Positions 24,584 to 33,709 of a stretch of 64,000 nt of DNA are shown here, in pieces (position 1 is the stretch's first letter; every line of letters begins with the position of its first letter). The notes under the pieces were generated by a model. That model ran no database searches. It was not told where the DNA came from and saw only the letters and a program-made list of their open reading frames with translations. The stretch spans positions 6,726,501 to 6,790,500 of the forward strand of contig NZ_CP022219.1 in assembly GCF_004114915.1 (NCBI RefSeq). Direction: 5' to 3'. Position numbers and translations under genes: made by a program. This stretch comes from Bradyrhizobium guangxiense (GTDB lineage: Bacteria > Pseudomonadota > Alphaproteobacteria > Rhizobiales > Xanthobacteraceae).

Positions 24584-25666
24584 ATGACCGATCTAGCTCA
24601 GCTCCAGGCCCAGATCATCGCCGACATCGCTGCCGCCGCCGACGAGGCCGCGCTCGAAGCCGTGCGTGTCGCAGCCCTCGGCAAGAAGGGCTCGATCTCC
24701 GCGCTGCTCGCAACGCTCGGCAAGATGTCGCCCGACGAGCGCAAGACGCAGGGCGCGGCGATCAACCAGGCCAAGGACGAGGTCACCCAGGCGCTCGCCG
24801 CACGGCGCGACGTGCTGAAGTCGGCGGCGCTCGATGCGCGGCTCGCCTCCGAGACCATCGACGTCACGCTGCCGCTGCGCGATGCACCGACTGACACCGG
24901 CCGCATCCATCCGCTGAGCCAGGTCTGGGACGAGCTGACCACGATCTTCGCCGACATGGGATTCTCGGTCGCCGAAGGCCCCGACATCGAGACCGACGAC
25001 TACAACTTCACCAAGCTGAACTTCCCGGAAGGCCATCCCGCGCGCGAGATGCACGACACATTCTTCTTCCATCCGAAGGAGGACGGCTCGCGCATGCTGC
25101 TGCGAACCCACACCTCGCCGGTGCAGGTGCGCACCATGCTGAGCCAGGAGCCGCCGATCCGCGTGATCTGCCCGGGCCGCACCTATCGCATCGATTCGGA
25201 CGCGACCCACACGCCGCAATTCCACCAGGTCGAAGGCCTCGTCATCGACAAGCACTCGCATCTCGGCCACCTCAAATGGATCCTGCACGAGTTCTGCAAG
25301 GCGTTCTTCGAGGTCGACCACATCAACATGCGCTTCCGCCCCTCGTTCTTCCCGTTCACCGAGCCGTCGCTGGAAGTCGACATCCAGTGCCGCCGCGACA
25401 AGGGCGAGATCCGCTTCGGCGAGGGCGAGGACTGGCTGGAGATCCTCGGCTGCGGCATGGTGCATCCCAACGTGCTGCGCGCCTGCGGCATCGATCCCGA
25501 CGAGTACCAGGGATTCGCCTGGGGCATGGGCATCGACCGCATCGCCATGCTGAAATACGGCATCGCCGACCTGCGCCAGCTGTTCGAGAGCGACGTCCGC
25601 TGGCTGTCTCACTACGGCTTCAAGCCGCTGGAGGTGCCGACGCTGGCGGGAGGATTGAGCACGTGA
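24584..25666 (+). CDS. pheS: Phenylalanyl-tRNA synthetase alpha subunit
   Basis: This 360-residue catalytic subunit belongs to the (alpha-beta)2 class II synthetase that charges tRNA-Phe. The N-terminal coiled coil is at about residues 1-90, then motif 1 ([20 protein letters not shown]), motif 2 ([20 protein letters not shown]) and motif 3 ([17 protein letters not shown]). All are intact. pheT should follow directly, but here 532 bp containing a DUF559 cassette separate the two. Confidence 0.97.
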   Translation: MTDLAQLQAQIIADIAAAADEAALEAVRVAALGKKGSISALLATLGKMSPDERKTQGAAINQAKDEVTQALAARRDVLKSAALDARLASETIDVTLPLRDAPTDTGRIHPLSQVWDELTTIFADMGFSVAEGPDIETDDYNFTKLNFPEGHPAREMHDTFFFHPKEDGSRMLLRTHTSPVQVRTMLSQEPPIRVICPGRTYRIDSDATHTPQFHQVEGLVIDKHSHLGHLKWILHEFCKAFFEVDHINMRFRPSFFPFTEPSLEVDIQCRRDKGEIRFGEGEDWLEILGCGMVHPNVLRACGIDPDEYQGFAWGMGIDRIAMLKYGIADLRQLFESDVRWLSHYGFKPLEVPTLAGGLST

Positions 25667-25689
25667 ACGGCCACACGAAAGCTCTCTCC

Positions 25690-25736
25690 GTTCCCTCCCC
25701 CCTTGTGGGGGAGGGTCAGGGAGGGGGGTAGCCGCG
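25690..25736 (+). repeat. Left inverted repeat of the DUF559 cassette
   Basis: The 47-bp arm begins GTTCCCTCC and ends GGGGTAGCCGCG. It contains a perfect 9-bp stem around CTTGT and starts 23 bp after the pheS stop. Confidence 0.95.
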
Positions 25737-25737
25737 G

Positions 25738-26202
25738 ATGCCGCACGCAGTTGTAAGCGAGCGTCAGCGCAGCCGGGCGAAACAGCTTCGCCGAGCGATG
25801 ACGCGTGCCGAAACACTGCTGTGGCGCTACCTGAAGGCCAATCGCATGGATGGTGTCGGCATCCGACGTCAGACTCCGATCGGAAATTACATCGCTGATT
25901 TCGCGTGCTTCTCCTCAAAGCTCATCATTGAGCTAGATGGAGAATCCCATGATTTCGACGAACGTCAGAAGAAAGATCAGCGTCGCGACGCTTTCTTCGC
26001 AGCCGAAGGCTTTCAGATTCTGCGCTTCACCAATGAGCAGGTGATGTCGAATCTCGAGGGGGTTGTTGAGGCGATCCGCCAGGCAGCTTCCGCCGGAGCC
26101 CGCGGCTTACCCCCCTCCCTGACCCTCCCCCACAAGGGGGGAGGGAACATTGACACCGACCAAAGCAATTCAACCGACAAGAGCCGAGGCAAACAGCCAT
26201 GA
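25738..26202 (+). CDS. DUF559 domain protein (predicted PD-(D/E)XK / Vsr-like endonuclease)
   Basis: The product is 154 residues. The DUF559 domain covers about residues 8-118: [73 protein letters not shown]. The candidate nuclease residues are the Asp in IADF and the Glu in IELDGE, as in Vsr-type endonucleases. Residues about 121-136 ([16 protein letters not shown]) are encoded by the right inverted repeat, and the last part comes from the old pheS-pheT spacer. Its TGA overlaps the pheT ATG (ATGA), so the ORF may couple translation into pheT. Target and role are unknown. Confidence 0.85.
   Translation: MPHAVVSERQRSRAKQLRRAMTRAETLLWRYLKANRMDGVGIRRQTPIGNYIADFACFSSKLIIELDGESHDFDERQKKDQRRDAFFAAEGFQILRFTNEQVMSNLEGVVEAIRQAASAGARGLPPSLTLPHKGGGNIDTDQSNSTDKSRGKQP
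26101..26148 (-). repeat. Right inverted repeat of the DUF559 cassette
   Basis: This 48-bp arm is the reverse complement of the left arm with one extra base. It is translated as part of the DUF559 ORF. Confidence 0.95.
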
Positions 26203-28607
26203 AATTCACCCTCTCCTGGCTGAAGGATCATCTCGAGACCGACGAGCCGCTCGACAAGCTCGCCGACAAGCTCACCATGATCGGGCTCGAGGTCGAGAAC
26301 ATCGAGGACAAGGCGAAGGCGCTGAAGCCCTTCACCATTGCGAAGGTGATCTCGGCCGAGCAGCACCCGAATGCGGACCGCCTGCGCGTCTGCATGGTCG
26401 ATACCGGCGACGGCGGGGCGCCGGTGCAGGTCGTGTGCGGCGCGCCGAATGCGCGCGCGGGGCTCGTCAGCGTGTTCTCGCCGCCCGGGACCTATATTCC
26501 CGGCAAGGACATCACGCTCGGCGTCGGCACCATCCGCGGCGTCGAGAGCCGCGGCATGTTGTGTTCGGCAGCCGAGCTGCAGATCTCCAACGACCATGAC
26601 GGCATCATGGAATTGCCGGCGGACGCGCCAATCGGCGCCGGCTATGCCGAATGGGCTGCGCTCGGCGATCCCGTGGTCGAGATCAATTTGACGCCGAACC
26701 GGCAAGACTGCACCGGCGTGCACGGTATCGCGCGCGACCTCGCCGCGGCCGACATGGGCAAGTTCAAGGACCCCACCATCAAGCCGATCAAGGGCGAATT
26801 CCCGTGCCCGGTGAAGGTCACGGTCGAGGACGCCGCGCTCTGTCCGGGCTTCGCGCTTCGCCTCGTGCGCGGCGTCAAGAATGGGCCGTCGCCGGAATGG
26901 CTGCAGAAGCGGCTCACCGCGATCGGGCTGCGTCCGATCAACGCGCTGGTCGACATCACCAATTTCATGACCTACGACCGCGCGCGGCCGCTGCACGTGT
27001 TCGACGCCAAGAAGGTGAAGGGCAATCTGGTCGTGCGCCGCGCGCGCGAAGGCGAGAGCCTGCTCGCGCTCGACGGCCGCACCTACGATCTCGATCCCGC
27101 CATTTGCGTGATCGCCGACGAGCACGGCGTCGAATCGCTGGCCGGCATCATGGGCGGCGAGGCCTCGGGCTGCGACGACGGGACCACCGATGTGCTGATC
27201 GAATCGGCGCTGTGGAACGAGATCAACATCGCCCAGACCGGCCGCAAGCTCGGCATCAATTCGGACGCGCGCTACCGCTTCGAGCGCGGCGTCGATCCGG
27301 CCTTCATGGTGCCGGGGCTGGAGCTCGCGACCAAGCTGGTGATGGAGATGTGCGGCGGCACGCCGTCCGAGACGGTCGTGGTCGGCAAATCCTTCGGCGA
27401 CGACCGCGTGATCGAATTCCCGGTCACCGAAGTCAAGCGTCTCTCCGGCATCGAGGTGCCGCAGCCAGAGATGAAACGCATCCTGACCCATCTCGGCTTC
27501 ATGATGGCGGGCCCGGGCCCGGTCGTGAAGGTGGCCGTGCCCTCGTGGCGCTCCGACGTGCATGGCAAGGCCGACATCGTCGAGGAGATCGTCCGCATCT
27601 TCGGCGTCGACAAGGTGCCGATGACGCCGTTCGAGCGCGGCGAGGACGCGCGCAAACCGGTGCTGACGTCGCTTCAGCTGCGCCCCCGCCGCGCCAGGCG
27701 CGCGCTCGCGAGCCGCGGCATGATCGAGGCGGTGACCTGGTCGTTCATCACGAAGTCGGCGGCAAGGCTGTTCGGCGGCGGCCAGCGCGAGCTCGAGGTC
27801 GCCAACCCGATCGCTTCGGATCTCTCAGACATGCGGCCGACGCTGCTCGCGGGCCTGATCGCGGCAGCTCAAACCAACGCCAATCGCGGCGCGAGCGATG
27901 TCGCGCTGTTCGAGGTTGGCCAGGTCTTCAGGGGCGATCGCCCGCAGGATCAATTCATGGCCGCGAGCGGCGTGCGCCGCGGTTTTGCCTCGTCGGAAGG
28001 TCTCGGACGGCACTGGACCGGTTCGGCGAAAGCCGATGTGTTCGACGCCAAGGCCGATGCGCTGGCCGTTCTGGCCGCGGCCGGCGCGCCGATGCAGGCG
28101 CTGCAGATCGTCGCCGGCGGGCCGGGCTGGCTGCATCCCGGCCGCTCCGGCACCATCCAGATCGGGCCGCAGAACGTGCTCGGCACTTTCGGCGAAGTGC
28201 ACCCCAGAGCGCTCGAGGCGCTCGGCGCCGACGGCCCGCTGGTGGTGTTCGAAGTGATCCTCGACCGCATCCCCGAAGCGAAGAAGAAGCCGACCCGCGC
28301 CAAGCCAGTGATCGAGCTGTCGGCCTTCCAGCCGGTGTCGCGCGACTTCGCCTTCATCGTCGATCGCGCCGTGAAGGCCGGCGATATCGTGCGTGCCGCG
28401 CTCGGTGTGGACAAGAAGCTGATCACCGGCGTCAACGTCTTCGACGTCTACGAAGGCAAGGGCATCGACGACGGCAAGAAGTCGATCGCGATCGCGGTGA
28501 CGATCCAGCCGCGCGAGAAGACGCTGACCGACCAGGAGATCGAGGCCGTGGCCGCCAAGATCGTGGCCGAGGTGACGAAGAAGACCGGCGGCACGCTGAG
28601 AGCATGA
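26199..28607 (+). CDS. pheT: Phenylalanyl-tRNA synthetase beta subunit
   Basis: This 802-residue subunit carries the editing and tRNA-binding domains. The N-terminal EMAP-like tRNA-binding fold is at about residues 40-150 ([20 protein letters not shown]), followed by B3/B4 editing (about 210-390), B5 (about 400-470), a class-II-like core and the C-terminal anticodon-binding FDX-ACB fold (about 705-802; [20 protein letters not shown]). The length is normal. The start overlaps the DUF559 stop by 4 nt. The TGA stop lies in a short palindromic repeat. Confidence 0.97.
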   Translation: MKFTLSWLKDHLETDEPLDKLADKLTMIGLEVENIEDKAKALKPFTIAKVISAEQHPNADRLRVCMVDTGDGGAPVQVVCGAPNARAGLVSVFSPPGTYIPGKDITLGVGTIRGVESRGMLCSAAELQISNDHDGIMELPADAPIGAGYAEWAALGDPVVEINLTPNRQDCTGVHGIARDLAAADMGKFKDPTIKPIKGEFPCPVKVTVEDAALCPGFALRLVRGVKNGPSPEWLQKRLTAIGLRPINALVDITNFMTYDRARPLHVFDAKKVKGNLVVRRAREGESLLALDGRTYDLDPAICVIADEHGVESLAGIMGGEASGCDDGTTDVLIESALWNEINIAQTGRKLGINSDARYRFERGVDPAFMVPGLELATKLVMEMCGGTPSETVVVGKSFGDDRVIEFPVTEVKRLSGIEVPQPEMKRILTHLGFMMAGPGPVVKVAVPSWRSDVHGKADIVEEIVRIFGVDKVPMTPFERGEDARKPVLTSLQLRPRRARRALASRGMIEAVTWSFITKSAARLFGGGQRELEVANPIASDLSDMRPTLLAGLIAAAQTNANRGASDVALFEVGQVFRGDRPQDQFMAASGVRRGFASSEGLGRHWTGSAKADVFDAKADALAVLAAAGAPMQALQIVAGGPGWLHPGRSGTIQIGPQNVLGTFGEVHPRALEALGADGPLVVFEVILDRIPEAKKKPTRAKPVIELSAFQPVSRDFAFIVDRAVKAGDIVRAALGVDKKLITGVNVFDVYEGKGIDDGKKSIAIAVTIQPREKTLTDQEIEAVAAKIVAEVTKKTGGTLRA

Positions 28608-28645
28608 TGCAGAAAAGTGCGAAGCGGGTTTCGGACCACATCATA
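28602..28645. repeat. Short palindromic element at the pheT stop codon
   Basis: GCATGATG (28602-28609) and CATCATAC (28638-28645) are inverted arms with one mismatch around AGAAAAGTGCGAAGCGGGTTT. I associate this type (GCATGAT...GAAAAGTG...ATCATGC) with dispersed rhizobial repeats. The pheT TGA (28605-28607) is inside the left arm. Confidence 0.5.
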
Positions 28646-28660
28646 CTCCAGAAATAAAGC

Positions 28661-29431
28661 ATGACGCTTGCGGATCTTCTTCCGAAGGATGTCAGCCTCA
28701 CCGTTGCGCTGGCGCTCTGCGCCGTCGCGTTCGTTTCCGGCACCGCGCGCGGCTTCTCCGGCTTCGGCTCGGCGCTGATCTTCATGCCGCTCGCGAGCAG
28801 CGTGGCGGCGCCGCGGCTGGTCGCGGCCCTGCTGCTCGTGATCGATTTCATCGCAGCCGCACCGCTGCTGCCCGACGCCTGGCGCAAGGCCGATCGCAAA
28901 GCCACCGCCGTGATCGTGCTGGGTGCGCTGGTCGGCGTTCCACTCGGCACCTATTTCCTCAGCGTGCTCGAACCCGTCACCACCCGCTGGATCATCTCCG
29001 GCTTCGTCGCCGCGCTGCTGCTCCTGCTGCTGTCGGGCTGGCGCTATCGCGGCAAGGACCATGCCTGGCTCTCGGTCGGCATCGGCGGCCTCTCCGGCTT
29101 CTGCAGCGGCCTCGCGCAGACCGGCGGGCCGCCGATCGTCGGCTACTGGCTCGGCCGCCCCATCGCGCCGATCGTCGCGCGCGCCAACATCGTTCTGTTC
29201 TTCGGCGCGTCGGATTTCTTCTCGATGATCAGCTATGCGACCACGGGCCTGATCAGCCGCGAATCGCTGGTGCTGTCGCTGATCGTCGGCCCTGTCTATG
29301 CGATCGGCGTCGCGTTCGGCGCCTCGCTGTTCGGCCGCGCCAGCGAGAAGGTATTTCGCGGCATTTGCTATGCGCTGATCGCAATGGCGGTGATTTTTGG
29401 ATTGCCGGCGTTGGACAGCGTGTTGCGCTGA
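28661..29431 (+). CDS. TauE/SafE family permease (sulfite/sulfonate exporter-like)
   Basis: This 256-residue membrane protein has about eight hydrophobic segments. The conserved TauE/SafE opening is ALCAVAFVSGTARGFSGFGS, and the second half repeats a related block (GIGGLSGFCSGLAQTGGPPI). The family moves small anions such as sulfite or sulfoacetate across the inner membrane; the substrate here is unknown. It is monocistronic and starts 53 bp after pheT. Confidence 0.88.
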   Translation: MTLADLLPKDVSLTVALALCAVAFVSGTARGFSGFGSALIFMPLASSVAAPRLVAALLLVIDFIAAAPLLPDAWRKADRKATAVIVLGALVGVPLGTYFLSVLEPVTTRWIISGFVAALLLLLLSGWRYRGKDHAWLSVGIGGLSGFCSGLAQTGGPPIVGYWLGRPIAPIVARANIVLFFGASDFFSMISYATTGLISRESLVLSLIVGPVYAIGVAFGASLFGRASEKVFRGICYALIAMAVIFGLPALDSVLR

Positions 29432-29448
29432 CAATCTCCTCAGTTGCC

Positions 29449-30837
29449 CTACTGCCGCGGCGTCCTACGCCTCTTCGTCGACTGCGTCGGCACGTCGGCG
29501 GGCTCGTCCTTGAGCGCGCCGATCTTGCGCAGGGCGGCGTCCGCGGCGCGTTCGCCGCTTTCCCAGGCGCCGTCGACGGTGCCCCACAGCGTCTCATGGG
29601 TGGCTTCGCCGGCGAGGAACATGTTGCCGATCGGTTCCGCCAAGGCCTTTCGCGAAAGCTGGCCGCCCGGTGAAGCCGCCGACATCGCGCCCATCACGTA
29701 GGGCGAGGCGTTCCAGCGCGTGGCGCTGGTCTTCTGCACGGCGGAAGCGGCCTCGCTGCCGAACAGCTTGGTGATCCATTCCCGGGCAAAGGCAGCCATC
29801 GCCTTCTCGCCCTGATCGGAAAGATCGCGGCCGAACGCGCCGCAGACGTCGATGGAGCAGAGCGAGGAGCCGCCGATATTGGCGAACATCAGCGCCGTGC
29901 GCGTCGAGTTGCTCTGCTCGATGAGGATATCGTCGCGCGACAGGCCGAGCGGATTACCCGGCAATTGCAGCATGATGCGATCGTAGCTGCCGAGGCTGAG
30001 CTTGGCGGCCGCATCCAGCGTGCGCTTGGGAATGTCGGGGGCGAACTTGATCGCGCCTGATGTCAGCACGTTGGTCGAGACCGTGACGATGGCGGCACGC
30101 GCGGCGATCTTGCCGGCTGGCGTCTCCACGCTGACGTCGCGGTTGCTCCAGGCGATGCGGCTCGCCGGCGTCGAGAGCACCACCGGCGCCTGCTCGCCCA
30201 GTTTCGCAATCAGCGTGCCGAGGCCCTGACGGCAGGCGATCGCCGCGTTGCGGTCCTGCGCGCGCCCTTTGTCGATCGCGGACAGGTCTTTCAGGTCCTT
30301 GCCGGCAAAGCTCGCACCCAGCATGAACTCGGCCGCGCCCGCCCAGTCACCGAGATCCTTCGGCAGCACCGACGCGCAAGAGGTATCCAGCTTGGCGCGC
30401 GCGGCCTCGTCGATGGCGCGGTTGGCGCGCACCAGCGCCGCCAGAAACTGCTCGGTCTCGCCCGCGCGTGCGTTGCGGCGGCCGATGCGCATCTTCTGCC
30501 CCGAGGGCGCGGGCAGCACGTCGAGCCCGACGCTGCGCGCCAGCCGGATCATCGGATTGGTGTCGGGATTGTGCATCCAGCGCGCACCGCGGTCGAACGG
30601 GGTGTCGAAAGTCGTGCTGTCGGTGAGACAGCGGCCGCCGATCTGGGACGCCGCTTCCAACACGACGACCTTGCGGCCGGTCGCCATGATGCGCCGCGCC
30701 GCGGCAATTCCCGCGGCCCCCGCGCCGATCACGACGATGTCGGCCTCGCGCGGCACGTTGGCAGCGTTTGCGCGCGGGGCCGGCACCGCGGCGACAGCCG
30801 CCGACGCGATAAGGAAACCGCGGCGTGTGATTGTCAT
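29449..30837 (-). CDS. Tat-exported FAD-dependent amine oxidase (flavin monoamine oxidase family)
   Basis: The 462-residue product has a twin-arginine signal at residues 2-25 (ITRRGFLIASAAVAAVPAPR). The FAD dinucleotide fold (ADIVVIGAGAAGIAAARRI, VVLEAASQIGGRCLTDS) and the C-terminal FAD segment GNMFLAGEATHETLWGTVDG are intact. It would oxidise an amine in the periplasm with FAD inserted before export; the substrate is unknown. MTITRRGF is chosen as start because a Tat signal must begin close to RR; the longer frame to 30927 is unlikely. Confidence 0.88.
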   Translation of the reverse strand: MTITRRGFLIASAAVAAVPAPRANAANVPREADIVVIGAGAAGIAAARRIMATGRKVVVLEAASQIGGRCLTDSTTFDTPFDRGARWMHNPDTNPMIRLARSVGLDVLPAPSGQKMRIGRRNARAGETEQFLAALVRANRAIDEAARAKLDTSCASVLPKDLGDWAGAAEFMLGASFAGKDLKDLSAIDKGRAQDRNAAIACRQGLGTLIAKLGEQAPVVLSTPASRIAWSNRDVSVETPAGKIAARAAIVTVSTNVLTSGAIKFAPDIPKRTLDAAAKLSLGSYDRIMLQLPGNPLGLSRDDILIEQSNSTRTALMFANIGGSSLCSIDVCGAFGRDLSDQGEKAMAAFAREWITKLFGSEAASAVQKTSATRWNASPYVMGAMSAASPGGQLSRKALAEPIGNMFLAGEATHETLWGTVDGAWESGERAADAALRKIGALKDEPADVPTQSTKRRRTPRQ

Positions 30838-31029
30838 GACATGGTTTCCGGGGGCTTGCGGCAGAGGGGAACAGTCAGCGAACCTTGCCGCATCTGATGT
30901 TGCACGGCAACCATCATGGTGAATCAATCGTGCTTGACCTCACGAACTGATGAACCGAATTGCAAGACGTTTCGACCATGATAGAGAAAGGAAAAAGACG
31001 GCCGGAAAAGGCCGTGGGGGGAGTTTGAA

Positions 31030-31995
31030 ATGGGGACGGTCCTAGATTCGGTCGGCAAGCTGATTGCCGCGTACCTCTCCAAGGAGGTGCCGGGCTACGA
31101 GCCGTTCACGCCGAGCGACCCCGAGCACCTGCGCGGCGTCATCGAGCCCGGCGACGTGCTGCTGGTCGAAGGCAACAACCGTATCTCCGGCATCATCAAA
31201 TATCTGACGCAGTCGACCTGGTCGCATGCCGCGCTCTATGTCGGCCCGGTCGAGGGCGCCGCGGAGCCCGACGGCGAACCGCACGTGCTGATCGAGGCCA
31301 ATATCGGCGAAGGCGTCACCTCGGCGCCGCTGTCGAAATATTTCCCGTATCATCCCCGCCTCTGCCGCCCGGTCGGGCTGTCCTACGAGGACCGTACCAC
31401 GGTCTGCCGCTATGCGATCAACCGCATCGGCTTCGGCTACGACACCAAGAACATCATCGATCTCATGCGCTACCTGTTCCCGTTGCCGGTCCCGCAGCGC
31501 TGGCGCCGGCGCATGATCGCGATCGGCTCGGGGGATCCGACCAAGATCATCTGCTCGGCGCTGATCGCGCAGGCCTTCGACGCAGTGCGCTATCCGATCC
31601 TGCCGAAGATCACCAAGGCCGGCAGCCGCGCTGCGCGCCGCGAGATCCTGCACATCCGCGATTCCTCCCTCTACATGCCCCGCGATTTCGACATCTCGCC
31701 CTATTTCGAGGTCGTCAAACCCACCATCGTGCACGGGTTCGACTACACCGCCCTGCACTGGGCCGACAAGCAGAAGCCGCTCGAGGAGGTGGCGGGCACG
31801 TTCAGTGTGTTTCCAGAAACGCTCCGTGCGCCGCCGCTCGTTCCTGAAGCGATTGACCAAGAGGCGTCGGCTGAAGTTCCGGCTGAAGAAGTGAGTGCGC
31901 AGGCTGTGGGGATGAGCGCAACGTTCTGCGAGCATTTCGTGCAGCTGAGCGAACTCACGATGCACCGCGCGCGGGCGCGGGAGATCGCGACTTAA
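31030..31995 (+). CDS. YiiX/YebB-like permuted papain-fold (NlpC/P60-type) cysteine hydrolase
   Basis: The 321-residue product contains the permuted NlpC/P60-type pattern: EPGDVLLVEGNNRISGIIKY, then the His in TWSHAALYVG (about residue 70) and the Cys in TKIICSALIAQAF (about 177). The order, His before Cys, is that of YiiX-type permuted enzymes. No signal peptide is evident. Substrates in the superfamily include peptides, acyl groups and amides; here it is unknown. The C-terminal 70 residues (Pro/Glu/Ala-rich) look disordered. Confidence 0.8.
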   Translation: MGTVLDSVGKLIAAYLSKEVPGYEPFTPSDPEHLRGVIEPGDVLLVEGNNRISGIIKYLTQSTWSHAALYVGPVEGAAEPDGEPHVLIEANIGEGVTSAPLSKYFPYHPRLCRPVGLSYEDRTTVCRYAINRIGFGYDTKNIIDLMRYLFPLPVPQRWRRRMIAIGSGDPTKIICSALIAQAFDAVRYPILPKITKAGSRAARREILHIRDSSLYMPRDFDISPYFEVVKPTIVHGFDYTALHWADKQKPLEEVAGTFSVFPETLRAPPLVPEAIDQEASAEVPAEEVSAQAVGMSATFCEHFVQLSELTMHRARAREIAT

Positions 31996-32009
31996 GTCAC
32001 GTCGCCCAT

Positions 32010-32137
32010 CGTCGCCCTGGCGAAAGCCAGGACCCATTACCCCAAGCAGCCGTTTGGCGAAGACTCCTCGCTCGGTACGCCTGCCGAGCGTTATCGATAG
32101 ACTCCGCGGTACGGGTGCTGGCTTTCGCCAGGACGAC
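32010..32137. repeat. Palindromic intergenic repeat, CGTCG-CCCTG-CGAAAGC family (copy 1)
   Basis: The left arm CGTCGCCCTGGCGAAAGCCAG (32010-32030) and the right arm CTGGCTTTCGCCAGG with ACGACG (32118-32137) are inverted. The interior GACCCATTACCCC matches in kind the GGCCCATACCG of the copy at 51510-51653. Confidence 0.8.
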
Positions 32138-32176
32138 GCCAGAGGAGATACTGCGCGTCCTCTCCACCGTCATTGC

Positions 32177-33229
32177 TGTGCATGTTCACTAATTCGCTGA
32201 TTGGATCGCTCCAGAGAAGGAACGATCCGATGCGAGACAACAGCTATGACCGAACGGTTGAACGCAACTATCTGCACAAGTGGCGTTTTCTGATTTCGGA
32301 GTATGAGGCGGTGAAGGCTGGCCGATCGCCGCTGTTCGAGCGGGTCGGCGACTTTTACCGGCACCACGGGACCTGCTCGCAGACGTTCCGCAAGTATTAC
32401 AATCGCTATCTGCAGAGCGGCGAGGAAGCGGACCTGCTGCCGCGGCGGCGCGGGCCGAAATGGCGGGGACGACGCGAGCCGGAAGGGATCGAGACGGAGA
32501 TCGTCGCCCATCGCAAGCGGGGGATGAACCGTTATGAGATTCATGCCGTCTTGCGCGAAACGCACGACACGGTACCTTCGCCGATCACGATCTACCGGGT
32601 GCTGAAACGCTATCGCCTGAACCGCCGTACGCCGGCGATGCGTGAGGAGAAACGCCGTATTATCAAGGACAAGCTCGGAGAGCTGGGCCACGTCGATCTG
32701 CATCAATTGCCGCGCGATATGTTCCTCGCGCCCCCCCCCGGTCACGGCCTACATCATCAGCCTGATCGACAGCTGCTCGCGGCTGGCCTGGGCAGAGGTC
32801 CTGACATCCAAGAAGGCGCTGCCGGTCATGTTCAAGACCCTGAAGATGATCAACACCCTCAACGTCACCTATGGGCTCGTCTTCCAGGAGATCCTATCCG
32901 ACAACGGCGCCGAGTTCGCCGCCCGCACCAGGCCGGGCGAGCATCCATTCGAGGCCATGCTGCTCGAGCTCGGCATCAAACACCGCTACACCAGGCCCTA
33001 TCGGCCGCAGACCAACGGCAAGGTCGAACGGTTCTGGCGGACCCTCGATGACGACGTTATCGACGGCGCGACCTTCGACAACCTCGACCACTTCGCCAAG
33101 GAACTGTTCGAGTACCTCGTCTACTACAACAACCACAGACCCCATCAGGCCTTGGCAGGACAAACCCCCAAGGCCTTCGCCGCTACCAAGACCACCGCGA
33201 TCCAATCAGCGAATTATTGAACATCGACA
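32177..33229 (+). mobile_element. IS481-type insertion sequence
   Basis: The element is 1053 bp with 33-bp terminal inverted repeats (left 32177-32209, right about 33197-33229) that differ at three positions and start TGT, as in the IS481 group. It is flanked by the 5-bp duplication ATTGC (32172-32176 and 33230-33234). The target was a palindromic intergenic repeat: removing the IS restores CGTCATTGCGAGCCAACGGG. Apart from the frameshift in its transposase the element looks young. Confidence 0.9.
32230..33220 (+). pseudogene. IS481-family DDE transposase, frameshifted at a C homopolymer
   Basis: The first part carries the helix-turn-helix region (RFLISEYEAVKAGRSPLFER, YRVLKRYRLNRRTP) and the first catalytic Asp in LGHVDLH. 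After a run of nine C (32731-32739) the frame shifts, and the rest continues in another frame with the second Asp (LSDNGAEF) and the Glu (TNGKVERFW). With eight C the protein would be one 329-residue transposase reading FLAPPPVTAYII. The cause may be a real mutation, slippage-based expression or a sequencing error. The last codons lie in the right terminal repeat. Confidence 0.9.
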
Positions 33230-33347
33230 ATTGCGAGCCAACGGGTCCGCGCGAAGCGCGGCCCGATGACAGGCTCCGCGAAGCAATCCAGACTGTTACC
33301 GCGGTGACAGTCTGGATTGCTTCGTCGCAGGAGCTCCTCGCAATGAG
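33230..33347. repeat. Right part of the palindromic repeat split by the IS
   Basis: CGAAGCAATCCAGACTGT (33279-33296) and ACAGTCTGGATTGCTTCG (33307-33324) are perfect 18-bp inverted arms. ATTGCGAG at the left end (33230) pairs with CTCGCAAT (33337-33344). The missing left end, CGTC before ATTGC, is on the other side of the IS. Confidence 0.85.
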
Positions 33348-33364
33348 GGTGGAGAGAGCGCGCG

Positions 33365-33640
33365 CTACCGCTCCGCCCGACCGATCACCGCCATCAGCTC
33401 CGCGATCTTCGCGCGCTGGTCGGTCTTGTCGCCGCTCGCGATGGCGTGCTCGACGCAATGGGCGACGTGGTCCTTCAGGATTTCCTCCTCGACCCGCCGC
33501 AACGCGGCGCGCACCGCCGAGATCTGCGTGACGATGTCGATGCAGTAGCGGTCTTCCTCTACCATTTTCGAGAGGCCGCGAACCTGGCCCTCGATCCGGC
33601 CGAGACGTTTTCCGACAGATGCCTTGATGTCCTTGCGCAT
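33365..33640 (-). CDS. csoR: CsoR-type copper-sensing repressor
   Basis: This 91-residue all-helical DUF156-family regulator has the CsoR Cu(I) ligands in the right spacing: Cys33 (RYCID), His58 and Cys62 (DHVAHC). The start [20 protein letters not shown] is characteristic of the family. It should repress the divergent copper ATPase gene until Cu(I) binds. The two share a 69-bp intergenic region with a clear operator. Confidence 0.92.
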   Translation of the reverse strand: MRKDIKASVGKRLGRIEGQVRGLSKMVEEDRYCIDIVTQISAVRAALRRVEEEILKDHVAHCVEHAIASGDKTDQRAKIAELMAVIGRAER

Positions 33641-33648
33641 GGGGTCTA

Positions 33649-33667
33649 TATACCCCTACCGGGTATA
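33649..33667. promoter_or_regulatory. CsoR-type operator between csoR and copA
   Basis: TATACCC (33649-33655) and GGGTATA (33661-33667) form a perfect inverted repeat around CTACC. The G/C tract flanked by TA steps is the form of CsoR/RcnR-class operators. It lies 8 bp before the csoR start and 42 bp before the copA start, so one site can control both directions. Confidence 0.75.
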
Positions 33668-33709
33668 GGTTGCAAGTCCAGGTACGAGACCAGGCATAGG
33701 GGCCGGAGC

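Larger units (their letters stand above)
25690..26148 (+). mobile_element. Candidate mobile cassette: DUF559 gene enclosed by 47/48-bp inverted repeats
   Basis: The left repeat (25690-25736) and the reverse complement of the right repeat (26101-26148) are identical except for one inserted A (GTAGCCGCG against GTAAGCCGCG). Each arm contains its own hairpin (CCCTCCCCC paired with GGGGGAGGG) and the word AGGGAGGGGGG. The unit is 459 bp and holds one ORF, starting 2 bp after the left repeat. It splits pheS from pheT. No target duplication was recognised. The repeats look like REP-type palindromes rather than transposon ends, so movement by recombination or repair is as possible as transposition. 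Confidence 0.6.

Noticed and set aside
26651..28657. 668-codon frame overlapping pheT in another plus-strand phase
   Set aside because: Arg-rich shadow produced by GC-rich codons; pheT is complete and full-length.
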